From positions 1 through 64,000 of the forward strand of contig JAISTW010000050.1 of the NCBI GenBank assembly GCA_031272405.1: a stretch of DNA of 64,000 bases, read 5' to 3'. This document shows, in pieces, positions 55,550 through 63,338 of this stretch. The notes beneath the pieces are model-generated. The model saw nothing but the letters and a program-made list of their open reading frames with translations, made no database searches and had not been told where the DNA came from. The position numbers and the translations under genes are program-made. Numbering within the stretch: the stretch's first letter is position 1; the number at the start of each line of letters is the position of its first letter. Origin of the DNA: Desulfovibrio sp. (GTDB lineage: Bacteria; Desulfobacterota; Desulfovibrionia; Desulfovibrionales; Desulfovibrionaceae).

Positions 55550-57463
55550 TTACAATTCCTTTTGCCGATTTTCCAACCAGATTTGCAGCACCAGCAGCGT
55601 CCACAACGGTTTGCGCAAATCCGCTCGACCCGAAATATGGGCGTTCATCAGATTCCGCACGGCCTGGGGATTGAACATGCCCTGGGCACGCAATTTGTCC
55701 GTCGCCAGCATGTCTTCCATGAGCGGTCGCAGTCTGCTCTTGAGCCAGGTCGCCACAGGTATTTGAAAGCCGCGTTTGTTGCGGTGGAGAATTTTCTTCG
55801 GCAAAAGGTCGGCAAATGCCTTTTTGAGGAGATATTTGCGCCTGAAGCCGCACAATTTATAGCGCATGGGGAGGCGGGCGGCAAATTCCGCCACATCCGT
55901 ATCCAGAAAGGGCGCCCGTACCTCCAGCCCGTGGAGCATGGAACAACGGTCCACTTTGACCAGAATGTCGTCCAGCATGAATTGGCGCGCATAGACATGG
56001 AAGGCGCGGGCTAAAGCGGATGCGGCCTTGGGGGGGGGCCAGTGCTCATAGTGTAGGCGGGTGGGGGCAAAAAGGACCTGCGAGTCAAAGAGGACAGTCT
56101 CAGCATAGTCAGAGTTGAGGATATCACGTTGCATTTGCGGGTTGAAGGCGGTGAGCAGGCTCTGCACACGCAGAGATGCCTGAGCGTCCGCGCCTCTGAG
56201 AAAGGTTTCCACCGCCAGACGTGGATTGATATAACCTGCGGAGGCAGGCAACAAACGCGGCAATCCGGCGAGAACGCTCCGCACTGGGGAGGGCAGGGCA
56301 TTGAACCATTCTGCCGTGCGGAAGGCGATATAGTGTTCATAGCCGGCCCAGAGTTCGTCGGCGCCGTCCCCGCCCAGGGCCACTGTAACTTTTTCCCTTG
56401 TGGCGGCGGAAAGCAGCCAGGAGGGGGCGACAGAGGCGTCAGCCATGGGAGTGTCCATGCGGCGCACAACGGCGGGGAGGATGTCGGCGCAGTCTCCGGC
56501 GGCCAAAATGCGTTCCTGATGTTCCGTGCCGTAGGCCGCGGCGGCCGCGCGGGCATAACGGCTTTCGTCGTAGCTGGCTTCGCGGAAACCGATGGAGAAT
56601 GTCTTGATGGGCGTCGTTGAGTGGCGCGCCATAAGTCCGGCTATGATGGTTGAATCAATGCCGCCGGAAAGAAAAACGCCCAAAGGGACATCACTGATCA
56701 TGCGTCGCCGTACCGCTCTGGAGAGCAGATCGCGCAACTGCCGACATAAATCGTCTTCATTGCGTTTGTCCGCCTCATCCGGAACAGGCATGTCCCAGTA
56801 TCGCGCGATGCGCGGACATCCATTTTCCAGAACCAGATAATGGGCCGGCGGGAGGCTCATGGTTCCGCGATAAATGGTTTGGGGCGTGGGCACATATTCG
56901 TAGGCCAGATAGCGCATGACGGCGCTTGGTTCAATGGGGAAGGAAAAATTTTTCAGACGTGTCAGGGCCGTCAATTCTGAGGCGAAGGCAAAAATGCCGT
57001 TTTGAGCGGTGTAAAAGAAAGGTTTTTTGCCGAAGCGATCACGCCCGCAAAAGAGCCTCCGCCTGCGGCTGTCCCATAGGGCAAAGGCGAACATGCCGTT
57101 GAAGCGCTCCAAACAGGCGTCACCCCAATGACGGTATCCCTCCAGGATGACTTCGGTGTCGGAATTGGTGGCGAAGCGCGCGCCCGCAGCCATAAGCTCT
57201 TTTTTGAGTTCCTGAAAATTGAAAATTTCCCCGTTAAAGGTAACGCACAGTTCTCTCCGCGTGTCAAACATGGGCTGGCCCCCGCCGGAGATGTCAATGA
57301 TGGAAAGGCGTCTGTGTCCGAGACAGACAGAACCATCCAGCCATACACCCTGTCCGTCGGGGCCGCGATGGGCCAGCGCGTCACACATGGCTTTTGTCCG
57401 GGCGGCTGCCTCCGGTCCGAACGACGATCCGTCCAGGCGGCAGATCCCGGCTATGCCGCACAC
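55550..57463 (-). CDS. Asparagine synthase-type glutamine amidotransferase
   Basis: 637 residues. The GTG at 57463 is the start: GAAGG lies 4 bases upstream and it makes Cys the second residue (CGIAGICRLDG), which the class II glutaminase needs; an ATG four codons earlier would not. Glutaminase domain with RGPDGQGVW, FNGEIFNFQEL; synthetase domain with FLSGGIDSTIIAGLMA (PP-loop), VALGGDGADELWAGYEHY. Size and layout resemble the amidotransferases of exopolysaccharide clusters, and the context (two glycosyltransferases, deacetylase) suggests it amidates a sugar rather than aspartate. Contains an in-frame C9 run at 56030-56038 (Pro-Pro-Pro, residues about 476-478). Overlaps the glycosyltransferase gene by 13 bases. 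Confidence 0.9.
   Translation of the reverse strand: MCGIAGICRLDGSSFGPEAAARTKAMCDALAHRGPDGQGVWLDGSVCLGHRRLSIIDISGGGQPMFDTRRELCVTFNGEIFNFQELKKELMAAGARFATNSDTEVILEGYRHWGDACLERFNGMFAFALWDSRRRRLFCGRDRFGKKPFFYTAQNGIFAFASELTALTRLKNFSFPIEPSAVMRYLAYEYVPTPQTIYRGTMSLPPAHYLVLENGCPRIARYWDMPVPDEADKRNEDDLCRQLRDLLSRAVRRRMISDVPLGVFLSGGIDSTIIAGLMARHSTTPIKTFSIGFREASYDESRYARAAAAAYGTEHQERILAAGDCADILPAVVRRMDTPMADASVAPSWLLSAATREKVTVALGGDGADELWAGYEHYIAFRTAEWFNALPSPVRSVLAGLPRLLPASAGYINPRLAVETFLRGADAQASLRVQSLLTAFNPQMQRDILNSDYAETVLFDSQVLFAPTRLHYEHWPPPKAASALARAFHVYARQFMLDDILVKVDRCSMLHGLEVRAPFLDTDVAEFAARLPMRYKLCGFRRKYLLKKAFADLLPKKILHRNKRGFQIPVATWLKSRLRPLMEDMLATDKLRAQGMFNPQAVRNLMNAHISGRADLRKPLWTLLVLQIWLENRQKEL
56030..56038 (-). 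repeat. Homopolymer run, nine C on the coding strand
   Basis: Encodes part of WPPPKA in the amidotransferase and is in frame at C9. Gain or loss of a base would truncate the synthetase domain after about residue 478 of 637. Composition alone predicts one or two such runs in a window of this size. Confidence 0.85.
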
Positions 57464-58851
57464 GATGCCTTCCAACGGGCGTTTTGGCGAACAAGCAGGT
57501 CAGAAAGACGTCGGCAGTTGCGATCGGTATCGAACATTTCCTCGGCCAGGGCCATACCGTTTTGTCCCATGCAACGAGCGTCTTCCGGGTGAGCCACCAA
57601 GCGGCGGATGGCGTCGGCGAGCGCGTCTGCGTTGCCGGGTGGCACGAGAAGGCCTGTTGTGTTGTCAAGTATAACTTCCGGCAGGGCGTTGACGCTTGTG
57701 CCTATAACCGGCAGACCGTAGGCCATGGCTTCAATGATCGTGTTGGGAATGCCATCCCGCCGTCCCGACTCATGCACGACGCACGGGGCGAGAAATATAT
57801 CGTGGCTCAGCAGGATATCGGGCAGACTGTCATGGGACACAAAACCCGGCATGGAAACAAGTTCTTTCAAGCCAAGTTCCTTACGCAAATTCGCAAGCGT
57901 GCGTCCCATGCGGCCAAGTCCCATAACTTTGCCGCCGCCGCCGGCAAGAGTCAGATGAAAATCCAGGCCGGATTCTTTGAGCAGATGGCAGGCATGCAAG
58001 AGTACATCGAAACCTTTGGTGACGTCAAAACGGCCCAAGGCCAGCAGACGGGCTGTTTTTTTCGACAAAACGGTCTCTTGGCGCCGAGTGGCCAGAGGCA
58101 GGGTGAGGCTGTTATAGATAAGTTCCACTTTCCCTTTGGCCTGCCCCTGATTGAAGTTTTCTATACGTTTCATGTCGTGGGCGTTATTGGCGCGTATGAA
58201 GAGAGCGGCGGAGAACTTCGCGCCCAGGTCGGGATCAGCCGGGTCAAGATTGTCTCCGCGCGCCGATGTGCCGAAGGGAATGCCGGCGATCTCTGCGGCC
58301 ACCCACGCAGCAGTGGCCGTGCCTCTGGGCCAGGGCGCGTAAATCATGTCAATGCCGTCTTCACGCAGTTGGCGGCCGAGGTACACTCCGGCTAAAAATG
58401 CCCACAGATTTTCGGCGAAACTTTCCAAACTGCGCCAGGGTCTGCACAGGCTACGGATAAACAGACGGCGGAACATCGCGGGTTTTGTAAACAGACAACG
58501 CGCCGTTTCAAGCAGAAAGGCGGGTAGAAGTTTCAGACCGGCCGTGCGCGTCGAAGGGAGCGCCGCCAACATCTCCTTGGAACAGCAACGGGGGTTGGAT
58601 GCATAGAGTGAATAGACTTCAAGGGGCAGACGTCGCCTCAGTATCTCCACTTCGCGGAAAATAAAGGGTTGGGTGAAGAGTGGATACCATAATAAAATGT
58701 AGGCGATGTGCGGCAGACCGGCAGGCAGAGGCCTGCCGTCGCCGTCGTGTTTTGTCTCCGTATTGCGCCGGCCGGGGCTGTTTTTCGCGATTTCGTCATT
58801 CACTGATGTCGTCTCCAGTTCAGGGGCCATTTTCGGCGCAACACCAATCAC
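57451..58851 (-). CDS. GT4-family glycosyltransferase
   Basis: 466 residues, predicted GT-B fold retaining transferase using a nucleotide sugar. N-terminal HIAYILLWYPLFTQPFIFREVEILRRR, then the donor-binding half with LALGRFDVTKGFDVLLHA, APCVVHESGRRDGIPNTIIEAMAYGLPVIGT and TGLLVPPGNADAL. The GTG at 58851 has AGAGG upstream and overlaps the deacetylase gene by 32 bases. Clearly paralogous to the glycosyltransferase at 59833. Acceptor not identified. Confidence 0.92.
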   Translation of the reverse strand: MIGVAPKMAPELETTSVNDEIAKNSPGRRNTETKHDGDGRPLPAGLPHIAYILLWYPLFTQPFIFREVEILRRRLPLEVYSLYASNPRCCSKEMLAALPSTRTAGLKLLPAFLLETARCLFTKPAMFRRLFIRSLCRPWRSLESFAENLWAFLAGVYLGRQLREDGIDMIYAPWPRGTATAAWVAAEIAGIPFGTSARGDNLDPADPDLGAKFSAALFIRANNAHDMKRIENFNQGQAKGKVELIYNSLTLPLATRRQETVLSKKTARLLALGRFDVTKGFDVLLHACHLLKESGLDFHLTLAGGGGKVMGLGRMGRTLANLRKELGLKELVSMPGFVSHDSLPDILLSHDIFLAPCVVHESGRRDGIPNTIIEAMAYGLPVIGTSVNALPEVILDNTTGLLVPPGNADALADAIRRLVAHPEDARCMGQNGMALAEEMFDTDRNCRRLSDLLVRQNARWKASCAA

Positions 58852-59836
58852 ATTTGTTATCCTCTCTCAAGGACGCTTCGTTTTCACATGCCGCGTCTTG
58901 CCCAAGCTCACGCATGGTCAGCGAACACACGGAAAAATTATCATACAACCATTGCGTGTAACGATAGATTTTATCCAACAAGGCGTCAACAGACGCCGCA
59001 TCCGGAATATGGGGGGCGCCGCCGGGCATCATTTCTGAGGAATGCCAGGTCAGGGAGAGCACTGTTCCGCCGCGTTCCACAAACAGGCGTGTGGTGAGCC
59101 GCATCAACCACAGGGGATGGTGGACGGGCAACAGCGCCAGCGCTCCCCAGTTTTTCAGGCCGGCGCGTGTGCGCCGGCTCAAGTCGCAAACATCGGGCAG
59201 ACGTTCCAGCAGTCGGGGCAGGGAAGGAAACAGCGGGGTGACGGTAAGGGGTATTTCTACGATGGTTTTGTCGGCTGCCCGAATGCGGTAAGGATTGGCG
59301 GGTGCCGCGAAATGATTCGGCCCTTTGAGGGGGCTGTGCAAGGGGCGCACGGAGGCGTCGCAGGTGATCCCGGCCAGGGCCAGCAAAGGCCAATGCTCCG
59401 CGCGTATGTCCCATCGGCCCATGCGAAAGGAGGTCGGTCGCTCCCCGCAAAAATCTTCGGCCAGTTCAAGCAGATGATTCAGTTTTTCCCCCATAATGTC
59501 CGGGGGAACATCCGCCGAACAGACCGAACATGCCGATCCGTTCTTTGTTTCGGACAGCGGGGGCGTATTCCAGTGATGCAAATGTGTTCCAATTTCCACC
59601 CTGCCCGGAAATTCGGCGCAAAAAGCGGCGATGTCCGCACGGGCCCCAGGGTTGTCCAACACGCTGTGAGCGCAGAGAAGCGTGGGGCGTATCGGCATGC
59701 TCATCAAGGGCCTGAGCCGGAGGAGGTTGGCGGTGTTTGTCACTTGTGGCGAGAACCTGGCGTATTGGCCGCCGAAAAGGCCTTCTTCCTCCACATCCAG
59801 ACTGACGGCAAGGATGATCTCCAGTTTCTGCTTCAT
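58820..59836 (-). CDS. Polysaccharide deacetylase-like (NodB) protein
   Basis: 338 residues, no signal peptide, so probably cytoplasmic. Begins LEIILAVSLDVEEEGLFGG (catalytic Asp region SLDVEEEG), then EIGTHLHHWNTPP (metal His-x3-His), SFRMGRWDIRAEHWPLLALAGITCDAS (RxGRW), and LSLTWHSSEMMPGG (late His). These are the CE4 landmarks, though spaced in the less-studied way seen for glycan-cluster enzymes. Probably removes an acetyl from a sugar intermediate. Lies between the two glycosyltransferases, overlapping both. Confidence 0.8.
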   Translation of the reverse strand: MKQKLEIILAVSLDVEEEGLFGGQYARFSPQVTNTANLLRLRPLMSMPIRPTLLCAHSVLDNPGARADIAAFCAEFPGRVEIGTHLHHWNTPPLSETKNGSACSVCSADVPPDIMGEKLNHLLELAEDFCGERPTSFRMGRWDIRAEHWPLLALAGITCDASVRPLHSPLKGPNHFAAPANPYRIRAADKTIVEIPLTVTPLFPSLPRLLERLPDVCDLSRRTRAGLKNWGALALLPVHHPLWLMRLTTRLFVERGGTVLSLTWHSSEMMPGGAPHIPDAASVDALLDKIYRYTQWLYDNFSVCSLTMRELGQDAACENEASLREDNKCDWCCAENGP

Positions 59837-61137
59837 GCGTCCCCGCCAGCGACGCAGTGGCTAATATACAGATTCCGCAACATAGTGATATTTTTTTTAC
59901 TGTCAAACATTTGCTTGACCAGCGCCTTTCCCGCTTCGGCCATGCTTCGGGCGCGCTCCCTGTTTTCCAGCATGCGTCGCAGAGCGTCGGCCATGGCCGT
60001 CGGATTACGCTGTGGAACCAGCAGGCCCGTTTCGTTGTTGCGGATGACTTCGGGGATGCCGTTCACGTCTGTGGCCACCACGGGCAACCCGCAGACAAGG
60101 GCCTCCATAATGACATTGGGTATGCCGTCCCTGTCGCCGTTGCTGTGCACTACACTGGGAACCACCAGCAGGTCGTGGCTGCGCATGAAGGCAAGAATTT
60201 CGTCGTGGGGTATGAAACCCGGCATATCCACAATGTCCCGCAGCCGCATGCGTCGCAGCTGACGCAAAAGCCTGCCGCGCCAGCGTCCGTCTCCCACCAG
60301 AGTAAGCCGTACTGGAAGGCGTTCGCGTCTTAAGCGCGCCAATGCGCTGAAAAGTTCCGGAAAACCCTTGGTACGGGCAAAGCGGCCTACGGCCAATATG
60401 CGGAAGACATCGTCAGAACGCTCTTCGCGCGGGGAAATTTGTGCATCCCCAACAAAAGTGAGGCTGTTGTAGACAAGGTGTATTTTGTCCGCCTGGTCGT
60501 GAGGGCAAAACTGTCGAAGCCAGCGCACGTTAGCCAGATTGTTGGTGCGCACGAAGATGGCGTCGCGGGATTTCTCCCGCAAGAGGCCATCTTCCGGATA
60601 AACGTCTCCAGCTCTTCCGGTGAAGGCAAAGGGTATCCCCGTCAGATGCGAGGCTACCCAGGCGGCAGTCGCCGGTCCGTTTGCCCAGCAGGCATGTATA
60701 AGGGTAATGTTCTGATCGCGGCAGTGCTCAGCCAGCAAAAAACCGGCCATAAAACACCACAGGTTTTCTCCAAGGGCCTCCACGTCGCGCATTTTGTGAA
60801 AAAATCCTTCGCGTAGGAGGGCAATCACATTGTGGGGCCGGCGCATCAAGGCGCGAAAAAAAGCGGCCAGCACCGACAGGGTGACCATGATGCCGTAGTG
60901 CCGCACAGGGCCGGGAAAAGCCCGCATTTCGGCGCTGCACCCCGCAAGCGATTCTCCGTACATGGTGTACACCTGGATGGGTAACCCAAGGGCCAGAAGA
61001 CTCTTAACCTCCCGAAAAATGAATGTTTCCGAGGAGAGCGGAAACCAGAGCAAAATATAGGCGATTTTAGGGGCAAATCCGGGACGCTGGCAGGTTGACG
61101 TCGTCCCGGCGTTATCGCTGTCCATGCCTGTGTTCAT
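59833..61137 (-). CDS. GT4-family glycosyltransferase, paralogue of 57451
   Basis: 434 residues from the ATG at 61137; an ATG at 61125 is a second candidate because neither has a clear ribosome binding site and translation is probably coupled to the overlapping synthase gene. PKIAYILLWFPLSSETFIFREVKSLLAL mirrors the other glycosyltransferase, with VGRFARTKGFPELFSAL, PSVVHSNGDRDGIPNVIMEALVCGLPVVAT and TGLLVPQRN in the donor half. The two genes probably arose by duplication and add different residues to one glycan. Confidence 0.92.
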   Translation of the reverse strand: MNTGMDSDNAGTTSTCQRPGFAPKIAYILLWFPLSSETFIFREVKSLLALGLPIQVYTMYGESLAGCSAEMRAFPGPVRHYGIMVTLSVLAAFFRALMRRPHNVIALLREGFFHKMRDVEALGENLWCFMAGFLLAEHCRDQNITLIHACWANGPATAAWVASHLTGIPFAFTGRAGDVYPEDGLLREKSRDAIFVRTNNLANVRWLRQFCPHDQADKIHLVYNSLTFVGDAQISPREERSDDVFRILAVGRFARTKGFPELFSALARLRRERLPVRLTLVGDGRWRGRLLRQLRRMRLRDIVDMPGFIPHDEILAFMRSHDLLVVPSVVHSNGDRDGIPNVIMEALVCGLPVVATDVNGIPEVIRNNETGLLVPQRNPTAMADALRRMLENRERARSMAEAGKALVKQMFDSKKNITMLRNLYISHCVAGGDA

Positions 61138-62416
61138 GATTGTATTGTTCAACTATGGCTCGGGCTTTGGGCAATTCTTCCACGACCGCGTCCAGCGCTC
61201 TGCTGACGTGCTCTTTTTCATGGACTGCGGAGAGGAAAAAACGCAGGCGGGCTGTGCCTTCCTGAACAGCCGGAAAGGTGACGGGCATAACGTAGATGCC
61301 TCTGCTGAAAAGGGCAGTGGACAAAAAACCGGCGACCATGGAGTCTCCGACAATGACAGGCAAAACGGCATAGCCTTGGGCCGCTCCAGTATCCAATCCT
61401 TTGCGCTGCGCGTATTCCAGAAAATACTTTGAAATGCCCTGCAAGCGTTCCACGCGTTCCGGCTCGCGCAGCATGATTTCAAGGGCTTTGTGACAGGCGG
61501 CCGCAACAACCGGCGGCATGCCCACGCTGAAGACAAAACCGGGGGAACCGTATTTGAGATATTCCACCAGTTCCCGGTTACCGGCAATAAAACCACCACA
61601 ACCACACATGGTTTTGGAAAGAGTGCTCATCCACATGTCCACATCGTCGGCATTCAGGTTGTAGTATTCCCGCACACCACGGCCGGTCTTGCCGAGCACG
61701 CCAAGCGAATGGGCCTCATCCACGAGGAGCATGCAGTCATACGCTTTTTTCAGGGTGATGAGTCTGGGCAAGTCCGGGATATTGCCGTCCATGCTGAACA
61801 ACCCTTCAGTGACGATGATGGCGTGTTTGTGAGAACGTCTGTACTTTTTGAGTTTTTTCTCCAGGTCATCGCAATTGTTATGGATGTAGGAATAGCGGGA
61901 GGCTCCGGAAAGCCGTGCGCCCTGCACTAAGGAATTATGGGCCAGCCCGTCGTGAAATATGGCGTCGCGCGAGTTGAACAAAAAACCCAGGGTGGAGACA
62001 TTGGCTGCGTGACCACTGACGTAAACAATGCAGTCGTCCACGCCGTAAAGGCGGGCGAACGCCTTTTCCAGTTCACGGTGTTGTGGACGTTCTCCGCCCA
62101 CCAGACGGCTGGCGCCGCTGGATGTGCCGAAAACACGCGCTGTTTCTGCGACGATTTGCGTTATTTCCGGATGGGCGTTGATGCCGAGATAGTCGTAGGT
62201 GGAAAAATTCAGGTATTCCTTACCGTTGATCATCGCTGTGGCTTTGGCGGCGCGATCATGACAGACGAAAAGAGGGTTTTCCATGCCCATTTTGTGTCCC
62301 ATTTCCACTAGATGGGCGAAGGAAAGTTTGGAGCGCGCCCGAAACATTGAGCCGTGCCCTTCGTCTTTCGGCTGGGATGTCGTTGTTCCGCCCGAAGAGT
62401 GATGTTTTTTCATCAT
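61112..62416 (-). CDS. Alpha-oxoamine synthase (AONS/SPT-like) PLP enzyme
   Basis: 434 residues. Condenses an amino acid with an acyl thioester to form an aminoketone. PLP Lys268 in STLSKTMCGCGG; DEAHSLGVLGKTGRG at 233-247; SSGASRLVGGERPQHRELE at 99-117; SYLG-equivalent YDYLGIN. The first about 30 residues are an extra tail rich in His and Ser. Without bioC/bioD neighbours, KBL (threonine pathway) or BioF roles are less likely than making a lipid-like or secondary aminoketone attached to the glycan. AGGGG site before the ATG; promoter at 62479-62506. First gene of the five-gene operon. Confidence 0.86.
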   Translation of the reverse strand: MMKKHHSSGGTTTSQPKDEGHGSMFRARSKLSFAHLVEMGHKMGMENPLFVCHDRAAKATAMINGKEYLNFSTYDYLGINAHPEITQIVAETARVFGTSSGASRLVGGERPQHRELEKAFARLYGVDDCIVYVSGHAANVSTLGFLFNSRDAIFHDGLAHNSLVQGARLSGASRYSYIHNNCDDLEKKLKKYRRSHKHAIIVTEGLFSMDGNIPDLPRLITLKKAYDCMLLVDEAHSLGVLGKTGRGVREYYNLNADDVDMWMSTLSKTMCGCGGFIAGNRELVEYLKYGSPGFVFSVGMPPVVAAACHKALEIMLREPERVERLQGISKYFLEYAQRKGLDTGAAQGYAVLPVIVGDSMVAGFLSTALFSRGIYVMPVTFPAVQEGTARLRFFLSAVHEKEHVSRALDAVVEELPKARAIVEQYNHEHRHGQR

Positions 62417-62478
62417 GCCATGCCCCTGGATGCTGAGTTACGCACGGAGAGGACGTATTTCTGTTGAAATTTCAAGAG

Positions 62479-62506
62479 ATGATACATTCCCAAATGAATA
62501 TAACAA
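62479..62506 (-). promoter_or_regulatory. Sigma-70 promoter of the glycan operon
   Basis: Minus strand: TTGTTA (62506-62501), 16-base spacer, TATCAT (62484-62479), 62 bases before the synthase ATG in an AT-rich stretch. Confidence 0.55.
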
Positions 62507-62568
62507 AATAAAATACCCGATGTATCGGCGAAAGGCAAGAGCGCGCGCCATAAAAATCTTTAAGCGGC

Positions 62569-62597
62569 TTGACCATAACCGGGGGCGGGCGTATAAA
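62569..62597 (+). promoter_or_regulatory. Sigma-70 promoter of tatA
   Basis: TTGACC (62569-62574), 17-base spacer, TATAAA (62592-62597), about 33 bases before the tatA ribosome binding site. Confidence 0.7.
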
Positions 62598-62636
62598 AAA
62601 TGAAAGCTCTGGTTGTCTAAACTTGGGAGGCTCGCT

Positions 62637-62834
62637 ATGTTCGGGATTGGCATGCAGGAATTACTCGTCATTTTAGTGGTTGTGCTCCTGGTTTTCGGGT
62701 CGAAGAAACTACCGGAAATAGGAGGTGGTTTGGGAAGGGCTATACGCAATTTTCGTCGGGCAAGCACTGAGCCGGACGAAATTGACATAACTCCCAAGGA
62801 GAACAAGACGGCCGAAGGGGATCACAAAGCCTGA
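62637..62834 (+). CDS. tatA: Sec-independent protein translocase TatA/E
   Basis: Pore-forming subunit of the twin-arginine translocase, 65 residues. One membrane helix ([22 protein letters not shown]), then the amphipathic helix [14 protein letters not shown] and an acidic tail. GGGAGG lies 7 bases before the ATG at 62637; the start eight codons earlier is not needed. tatB and tatC are not in the window. Confidence 0.95.
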   Translation: MFGIGMQELLVILVVVLLVFGSKKLPEIGGGLGRAIRNFRRASTEPDEIDITPKENKTAEGDHKA

Positions 62835-62864
62835 GATGTATACAAACGCAAACGGGGTCAAGCG

Positions 62865-63293
62865 ATGAAAGCAGAGCAGATATCCGTTTTTTTGGAAAAT
62901 CGGACCGGACGTCTTGCGGAAGTGACTCATGTGTTGGCTGAGGCCGGCATCAACGTCCGTGCGCTCTCCCTGGCAGACACGTCGGATTTCGGCATTTTGC
63001 GCATGATTGTGTGCGAAAACGCCAAGGCTCAGGCCATACTGAAGGAAAAGGGGTTCACCCTGGGGCGGACCAGTGTGGTGGCTGTGGAAGTTCCCGATAG
63101 ACCCGGCGGTCTCGACGAAGTTGTGCAGCTTGTCTCCGGCCACGGCATCAATGTGGAATACATGTATGCCTTTATCCAGCGCGAGCGGGACGCGATTTTG
63201 ATTTTTCGTTTCGACAAGGCGGACTTGGCCGTCGAAGTGCTTGAAAAAAATAATTTTACCGTGGTTTCGGCCGATGAGCTTTGCCGTATCTAG
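62865..63293 (+). CDS. Tandem ACT-domain protein
   Basis: 142 residues consisting of two ACT domains (residues about 1-70 and 70-142; ISVFLENRTGRLAEVTHVLAEAGINVRALSLADT and VEVPDRPGGLDEVVQLVSGHGINVEYMYAF). Such stand-alone proteins bind amino acids; in anaerobes they often sit beside phenylacetate-CoA ligase or indolepyruvate ferredoxin oxidoreductase genes, but none is here. Follows tatA by 30 bases. Confidence 0.9.
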   Translation: MKAEQISVFLENRTGRLAEVTHVLAEAGINVRALSLADTSDFGILRMIVCENAKAQAILKEKGFTLGRTSVVAVEVPDRPGGLDEVVQLVSGHGINVEYMYAFIQRERDAILIFRFDKADLAVEVLEKNNFTVVSADELCRI

Positions 63294-63305
63294 CACGGGG
63301 CGATG

Positions 63306-63338
63306 AAAAAGCGTGAGGACCGGGCCTCGCGCTTTTTT
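63306..63338 (+). terminator. Bidirectional terminator between ACT and HDOD genes
   Basis: Stem aaaaagcgtgagg/cctcgcgcttttt (one G-U pair) with six-base loop, followed by TTTTTT on the plus strand and A/T-rich on the other, where it overlaps the 3' end of the convergent HDOD gene. Confidence 0.85.
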
